The translations under genes were made by a program, and so were the position numbers. The notes beneath the pieces are model-generated. The model was not told the DNA's origin, did no database searches, and was given only the letters and a program-made list of their open reading frames with translations. From positions 22,842 through 86,841 of the forward strand of contig NCGY01000011.1 in assembly GCA_002281775.1 (NCBI GenBank): 64,000 nt of DNA. Direction: 5' to 3'. This DNA comes from Hydrogenophilales bacterium 16-64-46. Its GTDB lineage: Bacteria > Pseudomonadota > Gammaproteobacteria > Burkholderiales > Thiobacillaceae. This document shows positions 21,293-32,066 of this stretch, one piece after another (position 1 is the first letter of the stretch; every line of letters starts with the position of its first letter).

Positions 21293-21639
21293 TGTGTTCC
21301 CACGAGATAGACATGGCCGTCGCGTTCGACGACGGGAAGAGAAATCAGGCCGCGTCCGGCGCAACGTCCGCCCACGCAGGCACCGCTGGCGGGATGGTAC
21401 AGCGCACCGTGCGTGGCGCAGATCAAGTATAGCCGCGAGTCGTCGAAGAACTCGCCTTCCTGCCAGTCGAGTTCCACCGGCACATGGCCGCACTGGTTGA
21501 GAAAAGCACGCGGCCGGCCATCGTAGCGCACGACGAAGGCGGGCTGCACCTTGCCGAAGCGCGTGAGTTCAAACCGCACGCCGCGCCCGCCTTCGGTCAA
21601 TTCGCCCGCTGCGCAGATCAGGCGTTCGCCATCAGCCAT
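21289..21639 (-). CDS. Small Rieske [2Fe-2S] protein
   Basis: 116 residues, cytoplasmic (no signal peptide). Cluster ligands Cys50 and His52 (QCGHVP), then Cys74 and His77 (ICATHGALYHP), fit a Rieske-type ferredoxin. The protein ends in a typical GRGLISLPVVERDGHVYL segment. It overlaps gph by 22 bases and sppA by four, so it is tightly embedded. A partner oxygenase is not nearby, and its electron partner is unknown. Confidence 0.85.
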   Translation of the reverse strand: MADGERLICAAGELTEGGRGVRFELTRFGKVQPAFVVRYDGRPRAFLNQCGHVPVELDWQEGEFFDDSRLYLICATHGALYHPASGACVGGRCAGRGLISLPVVERDGHVYLVGTQ

Positions 21640-22274
21640 GCATGCACCTCAGCAAAACTGTCCATCAGCGCCAACGGCGCGTGTGGATGCAGGTCGCCTG
21701 CCTCGTGCGCGCCATAGGTCACGCCCAGGCTGGCCACCCCCGCGTTGGACGCCATCAGGAGATCGTGGCTGGTATCGCCGATCACCAGCGTGCGCGCCGG
21801 ATCGGCGGCGAGTTCATCGACGAGTTCCAGAACCATCGCCGGATGCGGCTTGGAGTGCGTCTGGTCGGCGCAGCGGGTGGCAGCAAAGTGCGCGCCCAGC
21901 CCGCTCGTCTCCAGCGCACGCGTCAGTCCCACTCGGCTCTTGCCGGTGGCGACCGCCAGCGTGAACCCGCTGTCCTGCAGGGCACGGATGCCTTCCGGCA
22001 CGTCGGCAAACAAGGGAATATCGGCATCACGCCCCAGATAGTGGTGGCGATAGCGCTCGACCAGTCGCGGATACTCACCCTCTGGCAGATCGGGCAGCAA
22101 AGTTTGCAGCGCCTGGATCAGGCCCAAGCCGATGATCTGGCGCGCATTCCGCTCGCTCGGCACAGCCAGGCCGATGTCCTCGCAGGCGCGCTGGATGGAA
22201 TCGACGATCACCCCGGCTGAATCCATCAGGGTGCCGTCCCAGTCGAAGATCAACAAATCAAATTGCTTGGGCAT
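21618..22274 (-). CDS. gph: HAD-family phosphatase, phosphoglycolate phosphatase type
   Basis: 218 residues. The HAD motifs are clear: motif I DWDGTLMDS, motif II VATGKS, motif III with the Lys in HSKPHP, and motif IV VIGDTSHDL. It follows rluC with a 17-base overlap, as in many Betaproteobacteria. Phosphoglycolate is the likely substrate of the group; other phosphate esters are possible. Confidence 0.8.
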   Translation of the reverse strand: MPKQFDLLIFDWDGTLMDSAGVIVDSIQRACEDIGLAVPSERNARQIIGLGLIQALQTLLPDLPEGEYPRLVERYRHHYLGRDADIPLFADVPEGIRALQDSGFTLAVATGKSRVGLTRALETSGLGAHFAATRCADQTHSKPHPAMVLELVDELAADPARTLVIGDTSHDLLMASNAGVASLGVTYGAHEAGDLHPHAPLALMDSFAEVHAWLMANA

Positions 22275-23226
22275 GGTTCAGGCTTTCCAGAAAAACGGCC
22301 AGGTCGTCGGGCAGCGGCGCGTCTATTTCGAGTGACTCGCCGCTGATGGGATGGGCAAATTCCAGATGCGCGGCGTGCAGGAACATGCGTTTCAAGCCCT
22401 GCTTGCCCAGCGCCTTGTTCAGTTCAAAGTCGCCGTATTTGTCGTCGCCGGCGATGGGAAAGCCCAGATGCGAGGTGTGCACGCGTATCTGGTGCGTGCG
22501 TCCGGTTTTCAGTTCCGCTTCCAGCAGGGTGAAATCATCGAACTGCTGCAGGCGGCGGAAAATGGTATGCGCGGTCTGGCCATCGTCGCGTACGGTCACG
22601 CGCTTTTCGCCGTTGTCGTCGACGCGCTTGAAAAGCGGCAGCTTCACGTGCTGCACCGGATTGGGCCAGCGCCCGGCGACCAGCGTGAGATAACGCTTGC
22701 GGATCTGGCCCTCGCGCATCGCAGCGTGCAGGTTGACCAGTGCCCGACGCTTCAGCGCAATCAGCAGCACGCCCGAGGTTTCGCGGTCGAGCCGGTGCAC
22801 CAGCTCCATATAGCGGCATTCCGGTAGTTCCAGCCGCATCTGCTCGATCACCCCGCGCGAGATGCCGCTGCCGCCGTGCACCGCCATGCCGGGTGGTTTG
22901 TTCAATGCGATCAGTGCTTCGTCGCGAAAGAGAATACGGGGCAGCAGACGATTTACCGACGGTGGCAGTTTCGCCATGGCAGACACGGCTGGCGCGGCCG
23001 TGCGCACGGGCGGAATGCGCACCTCGTCGCCCAGTTGCAGGCGGTAGCCTGCATCGACCCGACCGCCGTTGACGCGCACCTCGCCGCCTCGCACCAGCTT
23101 GTAGATGCGACTTTTCGGCACCCCCTTCAACTGGGTCAGCAGGAAGTTGTCGAGCCGCTGCGTGTCGGCCCCTTCGTCGATCCTGAGACGCCGGACAGAA
23201 TCTTTCTCTAAGTCCTTCATTTTCAT
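22258..23226 (-). CDS. rluC: Ribosomal large subunit pseudouridine synthase C
   Basis: About 322 residues from ATG 23226 (GTG 23232 and ATG 23220 are alternatives; no strong SD decides). An N-terminal S4 RNA-binding domain (about 23-75) precedes the RluA-type catalytic domain with Asp147 in HRLDRETSG. RluC modifies 23S rRNA U955, U2504 and U2580 in E. coli. It is divergent from rne, an arrangement shared with E. coli and most proteobacteria, which supports RluC over RluD. Confidence 0.92.
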   Translation of the reverse strand: MKMKDLEKDSVRRLRIDEGADTQRLDNFLLTQLKGVPKSRIYKLVRGGEVRVNGGRVDAGYRLQLGDEVRIPPVRTAAPAVSAMAKLPPSVNRLLPRILFRDEALIALNKPPGMAVHGGSGISRGVIEQMRLELPECRYMELVHRLDRETSGVLLIALKRRALVNLHAAMREGQIRKRYLTLVAGRWPNPVQHVKLPLFKRVDDNGEKRVTVRDDGQTAHTIFRRLQQFDDFTLLEAELKTGRTHQIRVHTSHLGFPIAGDDKYGDFELNKALGKQGLKRMFLHAAHLEFAHPISGESLEIDAPLPDDLAVFLESLNHAQAI

Positions 23227-23610
23227 ATACACTACATCCGGTTCAGGCCTGAAACCGGCCTGTCCTCATGAATCCCCGCCGGTTAAAACGCTCACCGGCT
23301 GCCGCACGCCCGGCCCGTCTGGATTCCTGCCGCCCGGCCACGTCTGGGCGAACAGTCGAAGCCACCCGCCCCGCCAGTCGGCAAAGCAGCGATGTTATCA
23401 ACGACGCGACACCACGCATACGAAAACAGCGTTCACGCCCGGAAGATTCACTCCGGCGGGAATCGGAAAGACCGCCCCGGCCCTGCCGGCGACACTCTCC
23501 AGGAACAGGACATTTTCTCCATGCCCCATCACATCTTCACACCCGTGATCGCATGAGCCGCCCAAGCTAGGCGGCAGTCTGGCCTGTCCCGTATGCGCGC
23601 GGGAGAAGAA
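23227..23610 (+). promoter_or_regulatory. rluC-rne divergent region and rne leader
   Basis: About 380 bases without a supported gene. Near rluC is a long palindrome, CCGG(TTCAGGCCTGAA)ACCGG, at 23238-23258. Just before rne a hairpin GCCGCC-N7-GGCGGC spans 23557-23575, and the SD GGGAGAAGAA directly precedes the ATG at 23611. Long leaders with hairpins mediate RNase E autoregulation in E. coli; a similar role here is inferred. No clear -35/-10 pair was found. Confidence 0.5.
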
Positions 23611-26202
23611 ATGAAGCGCATGCTATTTAACGCAACCCAGGCGGAAGAACTCCGGGTTGCCATCGTCGACGGGCAAAAACTCGTCGATCTTGACATCGAG
23701 TCCGCCAGCAAGGAACAACGCAAGGGCAACATCTACAAGGGGGTTGTCACCCGCGTCGAGCCCAGCCTCGAAGCCGCTTTTGTCGATTACGGTTGCGAAC
23801 GCCACGGCTTCCTGCCGTTCAAGGAAATCGCCCGGTCCTGCCTGCCCGGCAACGGCAAGGTCCCGGAAAACCTGAAAGAAGGCCAGGAGCTCCTGGTGCA
23901 GGTGGAAAAGGACGAGCGCGGCAACAAGGGTGCGGCGCTGACCACCTACATCTCACTGGCTGGCCGCTACGTCGTGCTGATGCCGACCAACCCCCGCGGC
24001 GGCGGCGTCTCGCGCCGCATCGAGGGCGAGGAACGCAACGAACTGCGCGACACCCTGGCGCAGCTCGACATTCCCGAAGGCATGAGCCTGATCGCCCGCA
24101 CCGCCGGCATCGGCCGCAGTGCCGAGGAATTCCAGTGGGACCTCAGCTATCTGCTGCGCATCTGGGAAGCGATCGACGGCGCGGCCAAGCAGATTCGCGC
24201 GCCAGAACTTATCTACCTCGAATCCAACCTGATCACCCGCGCCATCCGCGATCACTTCTCGGCTGACATCGGCGAAATCCTCATCGACACCGAAGACGTG
24301 TACGAACAGGCCCGCGCGTTCATGGAAAACGTGATGCCGGCCAATGTCGGCAAGGTGAAGTTGTACCGCGACGACGTGCCGCTGTTCTCGCGCTTCCAGA
24401 TCGAACACCAGATCGAATCGGCGTTCTCGCGCCAGGTCAACCTGCCCTCGGGCGGGGCCATCGTCATCGACCACACCGAGGCGCTGGTCTCGGTCGACGT
24501 CAACTCGGCGCGCGCCACCAAGGGCAGCGACGTCGAGCAGACCGCCTACCACACCAACCTCGAAGCGGCCGATGAAGTCGCCCGCCAGATGCGCCTGCGC
24601 GACCTCGGCGGCCTGATCGTCATCGACTTCATCGACATGGAGAATCCCAAGCACCAGCGCGAAGTGGAAAACCGCCTGCGCGATGCCTTGCATCACGACC
24701 GCGCCCGCGTGCAGACCGGCAAGATCTCGCGCTTCGGCCTGCTGGAAATGTCGCGCCAGCGCCTGCAGCCCTCGCTCGGTGAAACCAGCCACACCGCCTG
24801 CCCGCGCTGCCACGGCACCGGCCACATCCGCGGCACCGAATCGTCGGCCTTGCACATCCTGCGCATCCTGCAGGAAGAAGCCATGAAGGAAAACACCGGT
24901 GCCATCCACGTGCAACTGCCCGTGGATGTGGCCACCTTCCTGCTCAACGAAAAGCGCGTCGACATCCACACCCTGGAGTCGCGCCTCAAGGTCAATGTGG
25001 TGATGATTCCCAACATCCACATGGAGACGCCGAACTACACGCTCACGCGCCTGCGCCACGACGAGTTGAACCAGAACGGCGCGGCCGAACCCAGCTACAA
25101 GATGACGGCCGTGCCGGAAACTGAAACGGTCTACCAGACCGCGCAGGCCGCGGCGCCTGCACGCCAGGAAGCAGCCGTCAAATCGATCGCCCCGCCGCCG
25201 CAACCGGCACCGGTTGCCGTGGCCCAGCCAGTCGTCCCGGTCGCCGTGCCAGCCCAGGGTGGCCTGTTCGAACGCATTTTCGGCTGGTTCAAGAAACGCG
25301 GCGACGAGGCCTACAGCGAAACCGCAGCGGAAGTGGTTGCCTCCCCGACAGCCCCGGCTCGCAGCGAACGCAACGGCGAACGCCGCGAGCGCAAATCCGG
25401 CCAGCGTCGCGGCCGGGGCGAAGGACGCTCGTCCGAAGCCCGAGGCGAGACCCGCAGCGTGGACACACGCGATGGCGACAAACGGGAAACCCGTGCCAGC
25501 GAAGGCCGGAACGAAACGCGTCCGACCGAGGTGCGTGAACCGAAGCAGCCGCGCCCGCCGCGCCAGCCCAAACAATCTCGTCCCGAGGCTGATGCCGCCC
25601 AACCCGCCCTGGAAGTGGTCTCCGCGCCGCCTGAAACCGCAGGCGAGGAAAAGCGCGAGCCGCGCAATCGCCGGGGACGCGGCCGTCGCGGCCGCGGCGA
25701 GGGCCGCAGCGAAAATGGGAATGGCACGGTCACGCCGCACGCCATCATCGAAACCGCCGGCTATCGCGCGGTGATCGAAATCGCCCGCCCGGCCAGACCA
25801 GCTGTCGAGCAGGCTGCGCCAGCACAACAGGCACTGCAGCTCGAAGCCGCAACGCCAGCGCCGCTGACCGGTGCGGTAACCGCCACCCCAGCCAGTGTGC
25901 TGGCCCAGCTTGCCGCGGGCAGCAGTGACTTGCAGCAGGTGGAAACCCAGGATGCGGCAACCGCATCGGCTGCGAGCAGCGACACCGAGCCCGGCCGCCC
26001 GCGCCGCCGCCGTCGGCCATCGGTCAAGAGCGAAACCGAGCCTGTCAGCTTGCAACAGGTGGAAACCAGCACCCCGGTCAGCGCAGCCGCAGCCGAAGCA
26101 CCAGCCACAAGCCCTGCGCCTCACCCCACCCGCCGGCGTACCCGCCCGCAGGTGGCTGTGGCGCAGGAGCCACTCGTTCAGGTGGAAACCCACTCGAATT
26201 AA
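23611..26202 (+). CDS. rne: Ribonuclease E
   Basis: 863 residues. Endoribonuclease of the degradosome. N-terminal catalytic half (about 1-520): S1 domain with [23 protein letters not shown], the DNase I-like part with [11 protein letters not shown] and [13 protein letters not shown] (catalytic Asp residues), and the zinc link CPRCHGTGH. The C-terminal half is low complexity, rich in Arg/Glu/Pro/Ala, with RNA-binding-like Arg tracts. A segment [13 protein letters not shown] could be an amphipathic membrane-binding helix. The motif LQQVET or LVQVET occurs three times at 774-779, 814-819 and 855-860, the last at the very end. Start 23611 is preferred over 23593 because of its SD. Confidence 0.95.
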   Translation: MKRMLFNATQAEELRVAIVDGQKLVDLDIESASKEQRKGNIYKGVVTRVEPSLEAAFVDYGCERHGFLPFKEIARSCLPGNGKVPENLKEGQELLVQVEKDERGNKGAALTTYISLAGRYVVLMPTNPRGGGVSRRIEGEERNELRDTLAQLDIPEGMSLIARTAGIGRSAEEFQWDLSYLLRIWEAIDGAAKQIRAPELIYLESNLITRAIRDHFSADIGEILIDTEDVYEQARAFMENVMPANVGKVKLYRDDVPLFSRFQIEHQIESAFSRQVNLPSGGAIVIDHTEALVSVDVNSARATKGSDVEQTAYHTNLEAADEVARQMRLRDLGGLIVIDFIDMENPKHQREVENRLRDALHHDRARVQTGKISRFGLLEMSRQRLQPSLGETSHTACPRCHGTGHIRGTESSALHILRILQEEAMKENTGAIHVQLPVDVATFLLNEKRVDIHTLESRLKVNVVMIPNIHMETPNYTLTRLRHDELNQNGAAEPSYKMTAVPETETVYQTAQAAAPARQEAAVKSIAPPPQPAPVAVAQPVVPVAVPAQGGLFERIFGWFKKRGDEAYSETAAEVVASPTAPARSERNGERRERKSGQRRGRGEGRSSEARGETRSVDTRDGDKRETRASEGRNETRPTEVREPKQPRPPRQPKQSRPEADAAQPALEVVSAPPETAGEEKREPRNRRGRGRRGRGEGRSENGNGTVTPHAIIETAGYRAVIEIARPARPAVEQAAPAQQALQLEAATPAPLTGAVTATPASVLAQLAAGSSDLQQVETQDAATASAASSDTEPGRPRRRRRPSVKSETEPVSLQQVETSTPVSAAAAEAPATSPAPHPTRRRTRPQVAVAQEPLVQVETHSN

Positions 26203-26228
26203 GCGGGTACGCACCCGTACGCACCCTG

Positions 26229-26262
26229 CAGGACATACCCGCCGATGCGCCGGTATGCCCTG
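26229..26262. terminator. Hairpin between convergent rne and guaA
   Basis: CAGGACATACC (26229-26239) pairs with GGTATGCCCTG (26252-26262) except for one mismatch, around a 12-base loop. Neither side carries a T-tract, so it is a possible bidirectional 3' end structure rather than a classical intrinsic terminator. Confidence 0.4.
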
Positions 26263-26279
26263 TAGCTGTCAGAGGGGGA

Positions 26280-27842
<1,563 letters not shown>

Positions 27843-27843
27843 G

Positions 27844-27958
27844 TCAGGGATCAAGATTCAGGGGTCAGGATTCAGGGATTGGGGACGAATCCGGAAATCA
27901 AAAGAAAAAGCCACGCGCAGCGTGACTTTCCCTGATCCCTGAATCCTGCCCCTGCTCC

Positions 27959-27960
<2 letters not shown>
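27844..27960. repeat. Palindromic intergenic element, copy B
   Basis: Same plan as 4137-4257: a GA-rich arm (27844-27884, with CAGGATTCAGGGATT), a 27-base central hairpin (27904-27930) and a CT-rich arm (27931-27960). The arms share a near-perfect inverted repeat (AGGGG-CAGGATTCAGGGAT). The arm reaches the guaB stop codon. Confidence 0.7.
27894..27930 (-). terminator. Probable guaB terminator inside copy B
   Basis: Read on the minus strand the central hairpin is GTCACGC-TGC-GCGTGGC, a 7-bp stem (one G-U pair), followed by TTTTTCTTTT. This is a reasonable intrinsic terminator about 30 bases after the guaB stop, so guaA may rely on its own promoter or read-through. Confidence 0.55.
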
Positions 27961-29428
<1,468 letters not shown>

Positions 29429-29443
29429 TTAACGCAAAGCCGG

Positions 29444-29472
29444 ATTATACGCGGGCACCCCGAGCCGTACAA
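29444..29472 (-). promoter_or_regulatory. guaB promoter
   Basis: Minus strand: a perfect -10 TATAAT (29449 to 29444), 17-bp spacer, -35 TTGTAC (29472 to 29467). The -10 lies 24 bases before the guaB ATG. An inverted repeat CCTTGGT-N8-ACCAAGG sits just upstream at 29488-29509 and could be an operator. Confidence 0.6.
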
Positions 29473-29528
29473 ACCGCAGTCCGACGCCCTTGGTTGGAAA
29501 CTACCAAGGCAAAAGCCGCGCCGGGCGG

Positions 29529-29614
29529 TTGACTCGCGCGGATGATGCGGCTAACTTTGCGATAGCATTGCAACTGCTAGAGGAACGCAAGGCAGGACCG
29601 AAATGGCCTTGCGT
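29529..29614 (+). promoter_or_regulatory. Candidate promoter and leader hairpin of the lipoprotein gene
   Basis: TTGACT (29529-29534), 17 bp, TAACTT (29552-29557) is a weak sigma70-like pair. The leader holds a 9-bp perfect inverted repeat ACGCAAGGC (29585-29593) and GCCTTGCGT (29606-29614) around a 12-base loop, ending 36 bases before the ATG. Confidence 0.35.
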
Positions 29615-29650
29615 CCGTTGAACGCCATAAAATCCGAGGAGACCCCGCCC

Positions 29651-30007
29651 ATGTCCAAAGTTCTGTTTGCCCTGACCTCCGCCGCCCTGTTGGGCCTGTC
29701 CGGTTGCGCCGATCTCTACATCAACCAGCCCGCCAAACCGGCTGCCGCTGCCACGCCCGCGGCCTCAGTCAAGGCTGAAATCAGCGCTGAAGCCAAGGCC
29801 GCGCTTGCCAGTGCCCAGGCTGTCGCAAAGGACGCGCAATCCAAGAATGCACTCTGGACAACTGCCCAGAATGCGCTTAAAGCAGCTGAAGCTGCTGCTG
29901 CCAAGGGGGATAGCGACACCGTCATGAAGCAGGCCAAAATCGTCAACGACCACGTGCAAAAAGGTCTGGCCCAACTCAACTACCCGGTGCTGAAAGTCGG
30001 TGACTGA
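29651..30007 (+). CDS. Small Ala/Lys-rich lipoprotein
   Basis: 118 residues. Signal peptide with lipobox (LLGLSGC, Cys about 19), then a mostly helical Ala/Lys/Glu-rich region (AEAKAALASAQAVAKDAQ, AAEAAAAKGDSDTVMKQAK) that may form a coiled coil. No named domain is recognised. ATG 29651 is chosen since GAGGAG precedes it and it starts the signal peptide. Its end overlaps the next gene by eight bases. Confidence 0.7.
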   Translation: MSKVLFALTSAALLGLSGCADLYINQPAKPAAAATPAASVKAEISAEAKAALASAQAVAKDAQSKNALWTTAQNALKAAEAAAAKGDSDTVMKQAKIVNDHVQKGLAQLNYPVLKVGD

Positions 30008-30488
30008 TCTGCCGCAAACCGTTCGCAAGCAGGCCTTCCGGTGTCGCGCCGGAAGGCTTTTGTTTTTTGCCTGTACGGCGCTTGCCCTGCCTGCGCACGC
30101 CGAGGTCTACAAATGGGTCGACGGCTCGGGCAAGGTGCACTACTCCGACCAGCCGCCCACCGTGGACGCACAGACCGTGCGTGGCTCTTCGGCGGCCGAG
30201 GCGGCGATCACCGAGCAGGCGAGCCAGGCGCTCAACGCGCGTGAGCAGGACTACCAGAAGCGTATGAAAGAATCCGCTGAAGCCCAGGCCAAGGCGGACA
30301 AGGAGGCCGAGCAAGCCCGCATCAAGCGGGAAAACTGCGACAAGGCCCGCAACAACCTCACTACGCTGCAAAACAAGCCGCGCGTCTACTCGACCGATAC
30401 CGCAGGCCAGCGCGTCTACCTCGACGACCAGGCAAGGGCGGAGGCACTGGCGAGCAGCCAGAAAGCCGTTTCAGAAAACTGCAAGTAG
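30000..30488 (+). CDS. Exported DUF4124 protein
   Basis: 162 residues from GTG 30000. After a signal peptide (basic RKQAFRCRAGR, hydrophobic LLFFACTALALPAHA) comes the DUF4124 motif EVYKWVDGSGKVHYSDQPP, then a charged helical part and a C-terminal Cys pair. The start overlaps the lipoprotein stop (GTGACTGA). A terminator-like hairpin lies inside the signal-peptide codons. A TTG at 30060 would give a signal peptide too short and uncharged. Function unknown; DUF4124 proteins are periplasmic. Confidence 0.7.
   Translation: MTDLPQTVRKQAFRCRAGRLLFFACTALALPAHAEVYKWVDGSGKVHYSDQPPTVDAQTVRGSSAAEAAITEQASQALNAREQDYQKRMKESAEAQAKADKEAEQARIKRENCDKARNNLTTLQNKPRVYSTDTAGQRVYLDDQARAEALASSQKAVSENCK
30033..30068 (+). 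terminator. Intrinsic terminator-like hairpin within the DUF4124 5' coding region
   Basis: A perfect 9-bp stem GCCTTCCGG (30033-30041) and CCGGAAGGC (30049-30057), a 7-base loop, then TTTTGTTTTTT (30058-30068). It begins 26 bases after the lipoprotein stop. It looks like a classical terminator of the lipoprotein gene, yet the next gene reads through it. Confidence 0.75.
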
Positions 30489-30495
30489 GTTCGCG

Positions 30496-30837
30496 TCAGG
30501 CTGACGCTGCCGGCTCACCGGCCGGGGCATCGCCACCGCCCTTCTTGGTGACCTTGCCCTCCTCCGCGCGCTTGCGGCGCACCTCCTTGGGGTCTGCAAT
30601 CAAGGAGCGGTAGATTTCCACCCGGTCGCGGTCGCGTACCTTCTCATCCAGCTTGACCAGTTTGCTAAAGATGCCGACCTTGTTTTTGGCGAGATCGATG
30701 TCGGGACAGGCTTCCAGCAGGCCCGCAGCACGGATCGCATCCTCGACCGTGGCCCCGTCAGCCAACGCGACGCGCCTAAGGGTCTGAACCGCAGGCAGCG
30801 CATAGACTACCTCGACCTGGATCGCGCCACCGCTCAT
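30496..30837 (-). CDS. rnfH: RnfH-family ubiquitin-like protein
   Basis: 113 residues. Beta-grasp protein of the UPF0125/RnfH family: [73 protein letters not shown]. Located after ratA and divergent from smpB, as RatB in E. coli. The Ala/Gly-rich tail after KRAEEGK is variable. Cellular role is not established. Starts on the ratA stop (ATGA, 30834-30837). Confidence 0.88.
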   Translation of the reverse strand: MSGGAIQVEVVYALPAVQTLRRVALADGATVEDAIRAAGLLEACPDIDLAKNKVGIFSKLVKLDEKVRDRDRVEIYRSLIADPKEVRRKRAEEGKVTKKGGGDAPAGEPAASA

Positions 30838-31268
30838 GCCGCGTAGACCCTGTCCGCGCGCTTCACGAATGCGTCGACAAACGTACTGGTGATGTGGCTG
30901 AACACCGGTGCCAGCACGGTTTCCAGCACCCGGCTGGAAAACACGTAATGCAGGCGGAATTCGATCTTGCAGGCATCCTGACCCAGCGGTGTGAACAGCC
31001 AGTCGCCCTCCAGTTCGGCAAACGGGCCATCCCGCAACTGGATCCGCATCTCGTTCGGATAGGTCTTGGTGTTCTCGGTGGTGAAACTCTGGCGGATACC
31101 CAGATAGGCAATGTGGATGGTCGCCACCGTCAGGTGCGTGTCGCGCTGCTTCAGTTCGGTCCCGCCGCACCAGGGCAGGAAAGCCGGATAATCTTCCACC
31201 CGGTCGACCAGTTCAAACATGCGTTCCGGGGTATGTGCCACCAGCACGCTCTTTTCCACCCGCGCCAT
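30834..31268 (-). CDS. ratA: RatA/CoQ10-type SRPBCC protein
   Basis: 144 residues, START-like fold of the Coq10/RatA family: [45 protein letters not shown]. Described in E. coli as a toxin blocking 70S assembly; homologues bind ubiquinone-like lipids, so respiratory chain function is an alternative. ATG 31268 matches the family start; the 13-residue upstream extension overlaps the intergenic region. Divergent from smpB with 50 bases between. Confidence 0.88.
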   Translation of the reverse strand: MARVEKSVLVAHTPERMFELVDRVEDYPAFLPWCGGTELKQRDTHLTVATIHIAYLGIRQSFTTENTKTYPNEMRIQLRDGPFAELEGDWLFTPLGQDACKIEFRLHYVFSSRVLETVLAPVFSHITSTFVDAFVKRADRVYAA

Positions 31269-31318
31269 CTCGACCCAAAGGCTTGTAAAATCGAGAATTG
31301 TACGCAAGCCGGTCAGAT

Positions 31319-31768
31319 ATGAGCATCGTCGATAACAAAAAAGCCTTCCACGATTACTTCATCGAGGAAAAATACGAGGCGGGTCTCGTGCTCGAAGGCT
31401 GGGAAGTCAAATCGATACGCGCCGGCCGGGTGCAGCTGAAAGAGGCCTACGTCGTCGTGAAGAACGGGGCCATCTGGCTGATCGGCTGCCACATCAGCCC
31501 GCTGGCCGCAGCCTCGACCCACGTTCTGCCTGACCCAACCCGCTCGCGCAAGCTGCTCCTGCACGCCGGAGAAATCGACAAATTGATCGGCCGCACCGAG
31601 CGCTCAGGCTACACCCTTATGCCCCTGGACCTGCATTACACCCGGGGGCGCATCAAGCTGACCGTGGGTCTGGCCAAGGGCAAGAAGCAGCATGACAAGC
31701 GCGCTGCCGAGAAAGATCGCGAATGGCAGCGCGAGAAGCAGCGCCTGGTGCGCACGGCCCAGCATTGA
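31319..31768 (+). CDS. smpB: SsrA-binding protein
   Basis: 149 residues. Carries tmRNA to stalled ribosomes in trans-translation. [31 protein letters not shown] and the basic tail [22 protein letters not shown] are typical. No ssrA gene was found in the window. The in-frame extension to 31298 is not needed. Confidence 0.96.
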   Translation: MSIVDNKKAFHDYFIEEKYEAGLVLEGWEVKSIRAGRVQLKEAYVVVKNGAIWLIGCHISPLAAASTHVLPDPTRSRKLLLHAGEIDKLIGRTERSGYTLMPLDLHYTRGRIKLTVGLAKGKKQHDKRAAEKDREWQREKQRLVRTAQH

Positions 31769-31830
31769 CCCATTTGCTGATTCATTCTGACGAACGGTGG
31801 AATTTTTCACCCAGCCGGCTGTCGAGACAA

Positions 31831-31860
31831 TTGTAAATTTGTCGAAATCCCGACTAAACT
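31831..31860 (+). promoter_or_regulatory. Candidate promoter of the small ORF at 31890
   Basis: TTGTAA (31831-31836), 18 bp, TAAACT (31855-31860), each four of six to consensus. The -35 is flanked by a short inverted repeat (GACAA ... TTGTC, 31826-31843). SD-like GGGGGT lies nine bases before the ATG at 31890. Confidence 0.35.
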
Positions 31861-31889
31861 GCTCAACAACTCGACATGGGGGTAACCAC

Positions 31890-32066
31890 ATGACTGCCCT
31901 GCCCGTTTATCAGGTTGAATTCATACCGCTCGAACGCCGTCTTGGCGACCGGCGCGTCGCGCCGCGTGGTGCCGCCCTCCCCGAGGGCGTCACGGTTGAC
32001 CGCCGCGTGTCGCCCAGCGGGTGCCGCAACGAAGATCGCAAACCTGCCAGCCTGAAGGTCGTCTAA
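31890..32066 (+). CDS. Small Arg/Asp-rich protein of unknown function
   Basis: 58 residues: TALPVYQVEFIPLERRLGDRR, then a second DRR (VTVDRRVSPSG) and a final ED-RK tail. No domain is recognised; the repeated RR/DRR pattern is notable. Support for coding: a GGGGGT SD, a candidate promoter, and a stop TAA (32064-32066) interlocked with the selD stop (complement of 32063-32065). An in-frame GTG/ATG upstream to 31797 is not supported. Confidence 0.55.
   Translation: MTALPVYQVEFIPLERRLGDRRVAPRGAALPEGVTVDRRVSPSGCRNEDRKPASLKVV

Noticed and set aside
23953..26214. Open frame of about 750 codons on the minus strand opposite rne
   Set aside because: Low-complexity antisense translation of the RNase E gene.
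30041..30244. Alternative frame MSRRKAFVFCLYG in the DUF4124 5' region, possible frameshift
   Set aside because: The frame loses signal-peptide and domain character after 15 residues; the GTG 30000 frame gives a full signal peptide and DUF4124.
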